Source of the DNA: Sophora flavescens
Lineage: Eukaryota > Streptophyta > Magnoliopsida > Fabales > Fabaceae
Assembly (NCBI GenBank): GCA_030762895.1
Contig: CM061067.1
Span: forward strand, 169,630,518-169,694,517
DNA: 64,000 nt
Reading direction: 5' to 3'
Shown here: positions 25,601-36,591 of the stretch, in pieces
How the letters are laid out: each line of letters starts with the position of its first letter
Position numbering within the stretch: position 1 is the stretch's first letter
Position numbers and translations under genes: made by a program
The notes under the pieces: generated by a model
What the model saw: only the letters and a program-made list of their open reading frames with translations
What the model was told of the DNA's origin: nothing
Database searches by the model: none

Positions 25601-26612
25601 AAATTAATAATAATAATGATTATGTGTTATTATTGGTTGTTACTATTTATTTGGTGATGTATGGTGAATGGTTATGGCCTTAGTCCTTTTACCTTTTGGT
25701 TTATATTTTGAAATACGGCCTGCGTGCCGTGCCTTTCTCTTATATTCCATATGTATCTTCTTTTCTCATCTCACTCCCCTCATAAGTAAAATGAGGTTTC
25801 TGTTTATGTAATGTAATGATGGAGACAAGAAGACGCTATCACGTGGGAGATCTTGCTTGGAGAAGCTTGGACGCTCCTATGTTTTAGTTTAGATTCTCTC
25901 ATTGGCTTGGGAGAATCAATGCGTTAGGGGCCATAACCATATCACATTTATTTACCTTATATATGTATGAGATGCATGTATGTATATAGTATGTTAAAAG
26001 ATGTTTAACTAATATATGTATGAGATGCATGTATGAAAATAGTAAGTGAAAGAGTTTAACAAATGATGAGATCAAGTTTTAATCAAATCCCTCAAAAGGA
26101 AATATTAAGTCACATTTAAAGGCCTTCCGATGCATGGCACTCGTCAAGACTACTATCGATTAAGTGTGGGTCCGCCAAAGCGGTACCTTTATCTATAATA
26201 GTAAGGCGCGATGGGACAAATGTAATGTTCAACTGCTATCCATTGGGTCTGACTTAACTAAGCCAACTTCAATAGGATTGAAAGGCTTAGAGGCTCATAA
26301 GTTGGGCTTTAGTCCATGCGATGGATTAGAATAAGAGTTATTCACCCAACTATCCAAGAGTTGCATGAGATGCAAACGGAAAGTGTTTCCTACCTAAATA
26401 ACCGAATTTTGGGTGATCAGCCAAAGCTGACTTAAAGCTAGGTGAAATATGGATCTTGGCCCACTAGAAAATCTTCCAACGGGATTTTCCGAATCAATGA
26501 TGAGGGTCATTGTTTTGAGTAAAATAGTGGGATGCGTATTTAATTAAAGACCTTATTAAATAACTTCATGGCATGATACTTATACTTTGCATATTTATCT
26601 CTATAGATTACC

Positions 26613-27116
26613 ATGGCATCAAACACATCAAGTAACCTGTCATTGCGATCCGTCCTTGAGAAGGACAAACTATCCGGAACGAATTTTTTGGACTGGTACA
26701 GAAACTTGAGGATTGTCCTCAAACATGAGAAAAAGCTGTATGTTCTTGAGGAGCCTATTCTCGAGAAGCCACCGGCTTCAAGTGCTCCTAAGTTTGACAG
26801 GGGATGCTTATAAGAAGCATCGGGATGACGCCTTAGACGTGGGCTGTGTCTTATGCTTGCTGCCATGACCTCCGAGCTGCAAAAGCAACATGAGACCATG
26901 GAGGCGTACGATATGATCGTGTACCTCAAGCTGCTCTACCAAGAGCAAGCAAGAAAAGGAACTGCCCAAAATACCCGGAAGAAAGCAAGAAGAAGAAGGG
27001 AAGTGAGACTTCCACTTGGTATGTTTGTTATAGAAGTCAATTTATCTACTTCTGCATCATGGGTATTAGATACTGGGATGTGGTTCTCACATTTGTACAA
27101 ATGTGCAGGATCTAAA
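26613..27116 (+). pseudogene. Copia gag and protease remnants
   Basis: Gag begins at 26613 with MASNTSSNLSLRSVLEKDKL and includes NFLDWYRNLRIVLKHEKK, typical of copia gag. The frame fails near 26800. After a shortened segment lacking a visible zinc knuckle, a protease-like piece reads SWVLDTG at about 27055 and is then frameshifted by one base. Gag is much shorter than usual for a copia element, so internal deletion is likely. Confidence 0.7.
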
Positions 27117-28520
27117 CAGTGATAGACCATTGGCAAAGGCGCGAAGTCGACCTACGAGTTGGAAATGGAGCAAAGGTTGCTTGCTTTAGCCGTAGGGACT
27201 TATGTATTGACTTTGCCCACTGGGCTTACTATTCATTAGAGAACTGTTATTTTGTGCCTGCAATTAGCGGGAATATCATTTCCATTTCTTGTTTGGACAA
27301 GATTGGTTTTCTTTTTTATAATAAAGAACAAAAGTTGTTCTATTTATTTGGATGATATTTTCTATGCTAGTGCACACATGAGTAATGGACTTTATGTCCT
27401 TGATCTTGAAATGCCCATCTATAACGTAAATATTAAGAGGATCAAACCAAATGAGTTGAACCCGTCTTATCTTTGGCATTGTCGTTTAGGTCATATAAAT
27501 GAGAAGCGCATTTCGAAGCTCCATAAAGATGGACTCTTGGACTCATTTGATTATGAATCATATGAGATATGTGAGTCTTGTTTATTGGGAAAGATGACTA
27601 AAGCTCCATTCACCGGCAAAGGTGAAAGAGCCAACGATCTTTTGGGTCTTATACATAGCGATGTATGCGGACCCCTAAACACATTAGCTAGAGGTGGTTT
27701 TCAGTCTTCATCACATTTACTTGATGATTTCGGTAGATATGGATTTGTGTATCTTATGAAACATAAATCGGAATCCTTTGAAAAGTTCAAGGAATTCAAA
27801 AATGAGGTACAAAACCAACTTGGTAAAAATATTAAAGCTCTTCAATCAGGATCGAGGTGGTGAATATTTGAGCCTAGAGTTTGATGATCATCTCGAGAGA
27901 GTGTGGGATTTTATCTCAACTCACTCCACACCGGAACACCACAATGGAATGGTGTTTACGAGAGGAGAAATCGAACCTTGTTGGACATGGTTCGGTCTAT
28001 GATGAGTCATGCAAACCTTCCAAACTCCTTTTGGGGATATGCTCTATTGACAGCAGCTTTTACACTTAAGCGTGTTCCATCCAAAACGGCAGAAAAGACA
28101 CCATATGAGATATGGACTGGTAGACGACCCAGCATGTCTTTTATGAAGATTTGGGGTTGTGAAGCATATGTAAAACTTCAAGTTTCTAATAAGCTTGATC
28201 CCAAATCTGATAAATGCTTCTTTGTGGCGTATCCCAAAGAAACCAAGGGATACTATTTCTATAATCCTTCCGAAGGCAAAGTGTTTGTCGCACGGACTGG
28301 TGTATTCCTAGAAAAGGAGTTTATCTCCATAGGAACCAGTGGGAGGAAGATAGAACTTGAAGAAATTCAAGAATCACAGAGTAGTGACCTACCATTGGTG
28401 GAACGGGAGCAACCTTCACGAGAATCTTTGTGGAGGAACAACCCGCTCGATAGAGCACAAGACCGGCGCGTAGGTCTAACAGGGGATACGTCACCACTGA
28501 GAGATATGGATTTCTCATGA
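27117..28520 (+). pseudogene. Copia integrase region
   Basis: The GAG-pre-integrase zinc finger reads LWHCRLGHINEKRISKL and CESCLLGKM (27470-27600). The integrase core has Asp in LIHSDVCGP (27650). After frameshifts near 27850-27900, the GTPQWNGVYERRNRTL block carries the catalytic Glu, followed by MRSMMSH-type and PYEIWTGRRPSM segments. One longer frame runs at 27903-28520. Confidence 0.8.
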
Positions 28521-28539
28521 CTCCACAAGGTGATGTATT

Positions 28540-30125
28540 ACTCATGGATCAAGATGAGCCTGTGACCTACCGGGAGGCCATTATCGGCCCATAATCCGAG
28601 AAGTGGCATGAGGCCATGAAATGCGAGATGGATTCCATGTACACCAACCAGTGCGGACCTTGGTAGAGCCACCGAAGGGGTAAAACTTATAGGGTGCAAG
28701 TGGGTTTTCAAAAAGAAAACGACATGGATGGTAAGGTACACACCTTTAAAGGCGCGATTGGTCGCTAAGGGTTTCAAGCAAATTCATGGTGTCGACTATG
28801 ATGAGACCTTTTCACTGTTGCGATGCTTAAATCCGTCCGGATCTTACTTGCTATCCCCGCATACCATGATTATGAGATATGGCGGATGGATGTCAAAACT
28901 GCCTTCCTTAATGGAAAGCTTCTTGAGGATGTGTACATGACACAACCTGAAGGCTTTGACATTTCGAGAGGATGCTCGAAAGGTATGTAAATTGCAGCGG
29001 TCAATCTATGGATTGAAGCAAGCTTCCGTAAGTTGGAACCTTCGTTTTGATGATCTTTGTTAGACGATGACGGATTCATCAAAAATGAAGATGAACCTTG
29101 TGTCTACAAGAAGGTTAGTGGGAGCATTGTCGTTTTTCCGGTGTTATATGTAGATGACATATTACTCATTGGAAATGACATCCCTACACTACAAAATGTA
29201 AAGACATGGTTAGGGAATTGCTTCTCTATGAAAGATTTGGGTGAGGCTACCTATGTATTAGGAATCGGGATCTATAGGGATAGATCGCTGAAATTGCTTG
29301 GCCTAAGTCGAGTACATACATAGACAAAGTGTTGAGGCGCTTTAACATGCATGAATCCAAGAAAGGACTCTTGCCCATGTCACATGGTATATGCCTATCA
29401 AAGGCACAATCCCCTTCCACTCAAGAAGAAAGGGATCGCATGAGTAAGATTCCATATGCATCCGCAATGGATCTATCATGTATGCCATGTTATGTACTTC
29501 GACCGGATGTATCGTATGCTTTAAGCATATCGGCGTGTACCCGATCGATCCCGGTGAAAGTCACTGGTCTGTTGTCAAGAACATCCTTAAGTACTTGAGA
29601 AGAACTAAGGATTCGTTCTTGGTGTATGGAGGCGAGGAAGAGCTTGTTGTAATAGGTTACACCGATGCTAGCTTCCAGACCGATAAGGATGATTCCGGAT
29701 CGCAATCTGGTTATGTGTCTCGTGAGTCGGAAAAGTTCGAAGCGAGAAACGATTCTTGCGATTCTACTCTACGGTAGGCTGAGTATATTGTTGCCTCCAA
29801 TGCAAAGAAAGGAGGCTGTTTGGATCGGGAAGTTCATTCTCGAGGCTTGGATGCAGTTCCTGGTATTGTGGACCCCATTGATCTCTATTGTGATAACAAT
29901 GGGGCCATTGCACAAGCTAAGGAACCTAGATCTCATCGGCGATCCAAACATATACTTAGGCGCTTCCATCTCATTCGAGAGATTATCGATAGAGGAGATG
30001 TGAAGATATGCAGAGTACCAACACTTGATAACGTTGCTGACCCACTAACGAAACCTCTTGCTCAACAGAAGCATGAAGGTCACACTAGATCGATGGGCAT
30101 TAGATTGATGCCTGATTGGCTCTAG
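28540..30125 (+). pseudogene. Copia reverse transcriptase and RNase H
   Basis: RT appears in pieces: ARLVAKGFKQIHGVDYDETF near 28750-28810, and the catalytic YVDDILLIGND block near 29147-29185. RNase H shows GYTDASFQTDKDDSGSQSGY (29655-29715) and DLYCDNNGAIAQAKEP (29880-29930), ending ADPLTKPLAQQKHEGH before a stop at 30125. At least six frame changes occur. The catalytic residues are still recognisable. Confidence 0.8.
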
Positions 30126-30139
30126 TGCTAGTGGGAGAT
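30125..30139 (+). promoter_or_regulatory. Copia polypurine tract
   Basis: The purine-rich GTGCTAGTGGGAGAT directly precedes the 3' LTR. GTGGGAGAT is a typical plant copia polypurine tract. Confidence 0.7.
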
Positions 30140-31550
30140 TGTTGGTGTAAGCCCTAGAGGCCAATGTATTTCTTTAGACTTACATTTGTATCTTGCTATT
30201 TCATATATATATATGATATGAGGCATTCCAGTTTATTGTGTTACTTGTTTAAACATAATAAAGTCCTTAGAATAGAAATTTATGTTCAATAGAATATCAA
30301 GTATATGACTTGATCGTGAGACACTATTGAACAATGAAATCCTATTCTTAAATATCCGTAGTCAAGTATTTTATTAATAAGGACAATAATAATACAATTG
30401 AGACTATTATGTGTGCGGATGATGACCACATCTCACGGGTCATAGATATGAGATATCGAGGTTGCCACATAGAGTACGCATTAAGGTAATGATGTCTTTG
30501 GATTGACCCACCACGAGAACACTACATGGAGCGTTATGTGAGTTTCATAAGTAGTTCTCATAGTGACAATGGTGTATGTAATCCTTCGACCTGAAATCAC
30601 TACGATCCCTACATGAGGAGTCGTTTGCATTAATATCGTCAAACGTCATCTGTAATAGGATGATTATAAAGACGATCATTGGGCATACCACGAGCCATGC
30701 AGAGAGGATGTGAGTGACCTAGATGGAATTTGTCCCTCCTACATAACAGGGTAATATCTCTGGGCCCCACGATAGAGTGAGACTGTTAAATGCATGGCCG
30801 TCTTTGAAATGAGTCAATATGAGATATTGACCTCATTTGTTGTTAAGTCTACTCGGGTATCGGGGAACATGATATTGAACCATACAAGGGTGACACATTC
30901 TATGCCTTGTGTTCAATATAGATATATGGACAAAGGGATAATAATGCACATGAATATTTGTCACGAAAAGGTTTCGTCAAATCATCGACTTTCTCACTAC
31001 TTAGGTAGCAGTGATGTATTGCTAGATACTCACATCCTGTTTGTAATATTAAATGGGATTTAATATTACTGCTAACGTATTGGGAACCTATAGGGTCACA
31101 CACAAAAGAGTGGATTAAAAGAAGCATTAAAAGAAAGTTGGACTTTCCTATTGGGCCTAGCGTATAGTAGATGGGCTTAGGTCAAATGCTGCTCACTAAC
31201 TCACTTAAGAAGGTGCTACTATAAGTAGACCACTTAAGTTGTTGTGCCTAGACGGTTGATAACCTAGCCGCACAAAAGAGAGTAAGTGTGAACAACAAAG
31301 TCTCGGTTTTGAAGCTAGCACTGTGAGACAGAGACGCTTCGGTTCATGACGTTGGACGCTCACGGAATCCGCTCGTGTGGATACCTCTAGAGACACCGTT
31401 AAGTGCGGTGTTCGTGATAGACGAATTTCAACAAACAGCCATCGCTTCAAGAGGTAAACTTTCGAATCATGAATCATGACCATTCGCAAGGATCCTTCGA
31501 TGGGAATTTTTCCGCTGCGTTTCTTTTGTTTTATACGCAAATTCCCAACA
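30140..31550 (+). repeat. Copia 3' LTR
   Basis: A 1411-bp copy of 23160-24566, ending AAATTCCCAACA. It is followed by target duplication CATAG. Confidence 0.9.
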
Positions 31551-31555
31551 CATAG

Positions 31556-32840
31556 ATCTCAACATGCTGGTCTATTTGGCTTTCAAGAAATGGTATAATT
31601 TTAAAATAAGAAAAGTTTGATCCTATGCATTTATTAGACTTGATAATCAAGAAAACAAGAGCTAGGAAGTGATTGAAAAGGAAAATTAATTAAGAAAAAC
31701 ATTATCATTATTAACTTATACAACTTGCATGAAGAAAGTGCTGGGGAACGAACCCACTGTACATGTGCAATGTGAATATTCAACACTCAGTCTTTGTGTT
31801 ATTAATTATATGCCTTTATGATTATACATATTTACTAGCACTGCATGCAACTATTCAGAGTTTAGACCTTTTGAGTGCGACAAAGGTCAGATTGATATAT
31901 TTCTGTGTCTATATAGAGAATAAGCGAAGAAAATCGGCAGAGAGCGTTAGATCCTGACTCCCCTTTCAAAGGAAGGGTTAAGGGGTATGCTGGCATTGAG
32001 GAAGATATGGTATTTATAATAACCTTAATTATAACTTGGTTTATGTAACACGTTTTGGTTTTTTTCTTAGCAAGATGATGAATTTTAATTTGTTTGTTTA
32101 AATGTACAGCTGTTGGAGGCAGGTGGAGATCCAGAAGTTGATTCAATTGAACGTCATATTTTGTGGATGGAAGGCCGTAAAAACGAGGAGGGTGTGATTG
32201 ACCATCCCCTAATAGGGAAGTGGCTGAAAGAATTGTAAGTATGATAGCATTAATTAACATTTTCATTTGTAATTTTATTATGATAATTATATTTAACATC
32301 TTTGTCAATAATATTTGTGTTTCAGGAGACCCTAACACAGGCTGTATCACAGGGGGAGATAACAGATTGTGGTGGTCGCAAAGATATCCTAGCCCAAGCC
32401 TTACCTGCCAGAGAGTATTCTGGTCGCTATAGGGGTGTGGGTTTTGGTGTCACTCAGAAAACTATCTTCGGATCATGAAAGCGTGCAAAACAAGAAGAAA
32501 CAATAGCATTGAGGAGGATGGTCACCCAACTATTTAAAGAAGTCCAGGAATTGAAAAACAGCAAGCAGGATAAGGAACCAGTGGAGGGGCATGAGCCTGA
32601 TTTACCTTCCCCTAACCCTACCCCTACCCCATATAGTGCCAGAGATAGTTGCACTCTTATGCCACCTGAGGCAATAATCATTACATTAATCGCTTTCTTT
32701 ACGTGTACATATTGCATTGATCGTTTACATATTAATATTTTTGTTTATCATTGGTTTAGGGCAATAATATGTGCAACCTATATTTGTCAAGCCCAACTCA
32801 TCGCTTGGTCGCTAGGGGGACAGTCTATAACGAATCAGGT
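31556..32840 (+). pseudogene. TNPA-type transposase of CACTA-2, 3' exons
   Basis: This resumes the gene interrupted by the copia insertion. It contains an exon with ENKRRKSAESVR and GYAGIEEDM (about 31917-32007), an exon reading LLEAGGDPEVDSIERHILW and ending at a GT donor (32110-32237), and an exon starting ETLTQAVSQGEI (32326 onward). The last is followed, after a TGA near 32476, by a coiled-coil-like stretch LRRMVTQLFKEVQELKN. A final exon reads CNLYLSSPTHRLVARGTVY, entering the N gap. This last motif is the conserved C-terminal block of Ptta/En/Spm transposases. Confidence 0.7.
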
Positions 32841-33340
32841 NNNNNNNNNNNNNNNNNNNNNNNNNNNNNNNNNNNNNNNNNNNNNNNNNNNNNNNNNNNN
32901 NNNNNNNNNNNNNNNNNNNNNNNNNNNNNNNNNNNNNNNNNNNNNNNNNNNNNNNNNNNNNNNNNNNNNNNNNNNNNNNNNNNNNNNNNNNNNNNNNNNN
33001 NNNNNNNNNNNNNNNNNNNNNNNNNNNNNNNNNNNNNNNNNNNNNNNNNNNNNNNNNNNNNNNNNNNNNNNNNNNNNNNNNNNNNNNNNNNNNNNNNNNN
33101 NNNNNNNNNNNNNNNNNNNNNNNNNNNNNNNNNNNNNNNNNNNNNNNNNNNNNNNNNNNNNNNNNNNNNNNNNNNNNNNNNNNNNNNNNNNNNNNNNNNN
33201 NNNNNNNNNNNNNNNNNNNNNNNNNNNNNNNNNNNNNNNNNNNNNNNNNNNNNNNNNNNNNNNNNNNNNNNNNNNNNNNNNNNNNNNNNNNNNNNNNNNN
33301 NNNNNNNNNNNNNNNNNNNNNNNNNNNNNNNNNNNNNNNN
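32841..33340. other. Assembly gap of 500 N
   Basis: Exactly 500 unknown bases, a conventional scaffold spacer. The end of the CACTA-2 TNPA gene and probably a further retrotransposon boundary are hidden here. The true distance between the flanks is unknown. Confidence 0.98.
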
Positions 33341-33733
33341 AAATTTCCTGTACCAAGGCTACCAATTTTATGGTGTGATAATCTGAGTGCCAAAGCACTG
33401 GCCTCTAATCCAGTCATGCACACAAGATCTAAGCATATTGAAGTTGATATTCACTTTATACGAGACCAAGTGCTGAATAATCAAATCACTGTAGCCTATG
33501 TTCCATCAACTTATCAGATTGCAGATTGTCTCACCAAAGCTCTCTCACAATCCAGGTTCATAAGCTTTAGGATCTTATCAATAGTTTGAATTATCTCTAT
33601 CTTAGGAAGTTTGTTATCTTATTGTATCTATATAACAGTACTGTTGTAACTATTATAACTCAATGAAATATGTTTCAGTCTTCCTCTCTATTTTCTATCT
33701 AGTCTCGCTATCTTTTCCATTCAAACTATGACA
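33341..33733 (+). mobile_element. Ty1/copia 3' fragment (RNase H end plus LTR remnant)
   Basis: Immediately after the gap an open frame reads LWCDNLSAKALASNPV, RSKHIEVDIHFIRDQV and IADCLTKALSQSRF. This is the C-terminal RNase H region of a copia element of a different lineage from the one at 23160. The AT-rich sequence to about 33733 has the layout of a short copia LTR (repeated tct/cttcctctct near the end, then CTATGACA). A complete LTR could not be delimited. Confidence 0.7.
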
Positions 33734-33871
33734 CATTAGTAGAAAATTGAGAATTTAAAACAGTTCATAGTTTATTTCCCTACTTTGTTCAAGTCCATAC
33801 ATAGAATGGTAAACGTAACTGAAAAGACATATAATGAAGATATTACCTTGTTCAATTAAAACATATTAGAG

Positions 33872-34017
33872 TCACATGTCCTTACCATTACCCTTCATGT
33901 GCATCATATAAGCCAACCTAATTGTTGTTAATGGTTTATCTTCATACAACACGTTAGCTAACATGGCAATAAGCTTGTAATGAACTAACTCTGCCCAATA
34001 ATTCTTCTTGTTGGTTT
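33872..34017 (-). pseudogene. Exon-like fragment, unrecognised
   Basis: On the minus strand an AG acceptor (TTATAG) is followed by an open stretch reading NKKNYWAELVHYKLIAMLAN. The residue composition looks protein-like rather than random. I do not recognise the family. It could be a captured or relic host exon. Confidence 0.25.
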
Positions 34018-34951
34018 CTATAAGTGCTTTGATAACATGAAGACAGATGGAATGTAAATAAATTAAGACAAATGCATGACATGAATGAATCATATTTCAA
34101 ATTGAGAGCAAAATATCAATCACAAAAAGTGAGAAGACATGTTAAGTCTCGATCAAAAAAAGGACAAATGCAACAGGGAAAGGAGTCTTAAAGAAAAACC
34201 AAATTACTGTAAAGTTTTGCACAGTTCCTATGTTTCAACAAATAAATTTCCTACCCATTTTGCAGAACTTTCATTCTTTAAATAGTGAGAAACACCTCCC
34301 TTCATGGTATACAAATTATGAAATCCAAGCTACCTGCCATATGGCATCAAATCAATACACTAAAATTAGCAATATGAAAAGGACGGAAAAAAGGATGAAA
34401 ACAAATAATAACATTACCATATAACAAACCCCAATCTTATAGAATTGATGAGTAATCTTATATCAAAAAGCATAAGCCCCATTTTAAATACATAAAATCC
34501 ATGAAAATTAAGAACAAAGAGATTTAAAACTTACAAAAATTAAGAACAAACAGATTTAAAACTTATAAAAATACCTAGATGTGTATTGACACCACTTTCA
34601 TGCACCACGCCATGTCCCTGTAATCAAAGCAACGGGGAAAAGGTTTAAAATTTTATCACAAGCAGTCCACACCCAAGAGCAACATGATTGATAACATTTA
34701 TTCATATCAGAACAATTCCACTCAAAATACAGTAAAAAAATGAATATTGTCCATATATATATATATACACACCTCTACCCAGCATGCCACTCACCAACCA
34801 ACACTAAATGAAAAAAATTGCAAATTTCCAGATTTTAAACAGTAGTGAGCCACAGCACTCGAATTTGGCATCAAATTGAAGGAGACGTTGCGGCAAGCAA
34901 CATTAATTCTGGCCACAACTCAAATTTCTTCAAAATGCAGAAACCAAATTA
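34018..34951. other. AT-rich sequence, nothing recognised
   Basis: No gene, repeat end or RNA was identified. A short CA/TA run occurs near 34755-34772. Confidence 0.5.
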
Positions 34952-34960
34952 TTAAAAAAA

Positions 34961-35368
34961 GGTTAAAGTAATATTTTGGTCCCTATATGTGACACTGATT
35001 TTCAATTTGGTCCCTATATGTAAAAAGTTATCAATTTGGTCCCTATACGTGACACTGATTTTCAATTGGTCCTTACCGCTAATCGGTCCCTATATAAGAG
35101 GACCATATTACAAATTATTGTCACATGTAGGGACCAATTCAACAAAAAAAATTTGAAATCGGTCCCTACATGTAACAATTATTTTCAATTTGGTCCCTAT
35201 ATGTGATAATAATTTGCAATTTGGTCCCTCTTATATAGGGGCCAATTAGCGGTGATGATCAAATTGAAAACCAATGTCATGTATAGGGACCAAATTGATA
35301 ACTTTTTACGTATAGGGACCAAATCAAAAATTAGTATCACGTATAGGGACCAAAAGATTATTTTAACC
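34961..35368. mobile_element. Mutator-like MITE, near-complete palindrome
   Basis: A 408-bp element with no coding capacity. Its ends are inverted copies (GGTTAAAGTAATATTTTGGT at the left, ACCAAAAGATTATTTTAACC at the right), and the inverted similarity extends through most of the element, built from repeated ggtccctatatgt-type units. It is flanked by a perfect 9-bp duplication TTAAAAAAA (34952-34960 and 35369-35377). The 9-bp duplication suits the Mutator superfamily. The poly-A nature of the duplication weakens that evidence slightly. Confidence 0.85.
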
Positions 35369-35812
35369 TTAAAAAAAATTGCATCAAATGCTCACGAATG
35401 CAAAAACCATTCAATACGATACTATGTAGGAACTAACCAAATAGAAAAGGCATAAATACTATAGGACCCATATTATGCTGAATGAGTAGTTGTGAAAGAT
35501 TTAGCGGTGTTCTTCAATCATACCCACCCACTCATAGAAATAGGCAAGAACGGGGGAACGCCTAAGAGATTGTTGCAAATGTCATTTCAATTTTCTCTTC
35601 GGATGAATACCTAAATTCTTGCATTGTTTCTGTAAAATAAATTTATTCTAGCTATTAGCAAAGCACGAATATACATTATCTCTCCTTTTCTAACGCAATA
35701 ATAATCATGAATATATAATGAAAAGGAATAATAATATGATAAAAAAATAACTTACATGAGAATATTAAGAGGATTTGGATTTCTAGGGCTCAAAGAGGAA
35801 AAAGATTCGATC

Positions 35813-35942
35813 TTAATCGGTGCGCCACCTTGAAATGAAAATGTACCCTCCTTTTGGTGCTAATGGTGGCTTTTGTGCCACAACTCCAGATTTGGTATCG
35901 GTCACTACCACATTCTTTTGTGTCATCATTGACTGAATCTCG
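35813..35942 (-). pseudogene. Terminal exon-like fragment, unrecognised
   Basis: On the minus strand a good acceptor (GTTTTTTGCAG, plus-strand 35943-35953) precedes an open stretch of 42 codons. It begins EIQSMMTQKNVVVTDTK, includes KPPLAPKGGYIFISRWRTD, and ends in TAA at 35813-35815. The stretch has proline/glycine patterning like a real protein end. Family unknown. It may be the 3' end of a host gene whose other exons lie to the right, but I found none with confidence. Confidence 0.3.
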
Positions 35943-35953
35943 CTGCAAAAAAC

Positions 35954-36590
35954 AAACCCCAACTCATATTATTTCTTTTTTTCAAGGTAAGGTATTGAAC
36001 CAAGTCTCAAAGAGTTAATGGGATATAACTACAGCTTACGGTTCCAGAGAAAGTAATTAAGAAAGTCCATATTGGAAGCATAAAAGGATCAGTTCAAATG
36101 AATTTAGGAAGGTCAAACCTAGCTATACCAAAAGCCTTCAGTAACCTCACCAATAAACTAAATCGAAGCTCGAATTGCAAACAATAATGAATAGAACAAT
36201 TCTGCATTGACTAAATTCTACGGCAAAGCTGAATTTTTAAATTACTTGTCTGCATCAAATTAGCGTTGGCGTGTGATTTCTCTGGCATGCCCATCACAGC
36301 TCCTCAAGGAAGATAAGGACAGGCTTTCAGAGAGAAGGGAAGATAACTTTTGGTATATCAAGCACAGTGAATGTCGGAAGTTTGAAGGATAGAGGATTAA
36401 TGGTAATTATAATTTTAGTTGAAAGATATTATATTTTTTTTAATATAATGTTATTTTGCAGATTAACCCAAGTGATTTTACAATAATTACTCTGATCAAT
36501 ACTTTATTTTTACATATAAAGATATATATAAAAATAATAATAATACGAGAGAGTAAAGACCGGCAACAACTAGGGATAATGTGTCTACAT
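35954..36590. other. No gene recognised
   Basis: AT-rich intergenic sequence. It could contain introns of the exon-like fragment at 35813-35942, but no supporting exon was seen. Confidence 0.4.
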
Positions 36591-36591
36591 G

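Larger units (their letters stand above)
23160..31550 (+). mobile_element. Complete Ty1/copia retrotransposon
   Basis: An 8391-bp element with LTRs at 23160-24566 and 30140-31550, both starting TGTTGG and ending CCCAACA. It is flanked by the 5-bp duplication CATAG (23155-23159 and 31551-31555). The internal order is gag, protease, integrase, reverse transcriptase, RNase H. Integrase before RT is the copia arrangement. The internal genes are broken by many single-base indels and some larger losses. The LTRs are very similar over long stretches but also differ by small indels. Lineage within copia was not assigned. Confidence 0.92.
11049..32840 (+). mobile_element. CACTA-2: host CACTA element of the nest (both ends outside or in gap)
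   Basis: CACTA-2 is defined by its two genes in the same orientation, TNP2 (11049-11152 plus 19543-22232) followed by TNPA (22443-23130 plus about 31900-32840). The coordinates include two later insertions, Tekay-A (11153-19537) and a copia element (23160-31550). Coding sequence resumes in frame across the first after removing one copy of its 5-bp target duplication. The left end is beyond CACTA-1. The right end would lie in or beyond the N gap, where TNPA coding is cut off. Confidence 0.7.
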
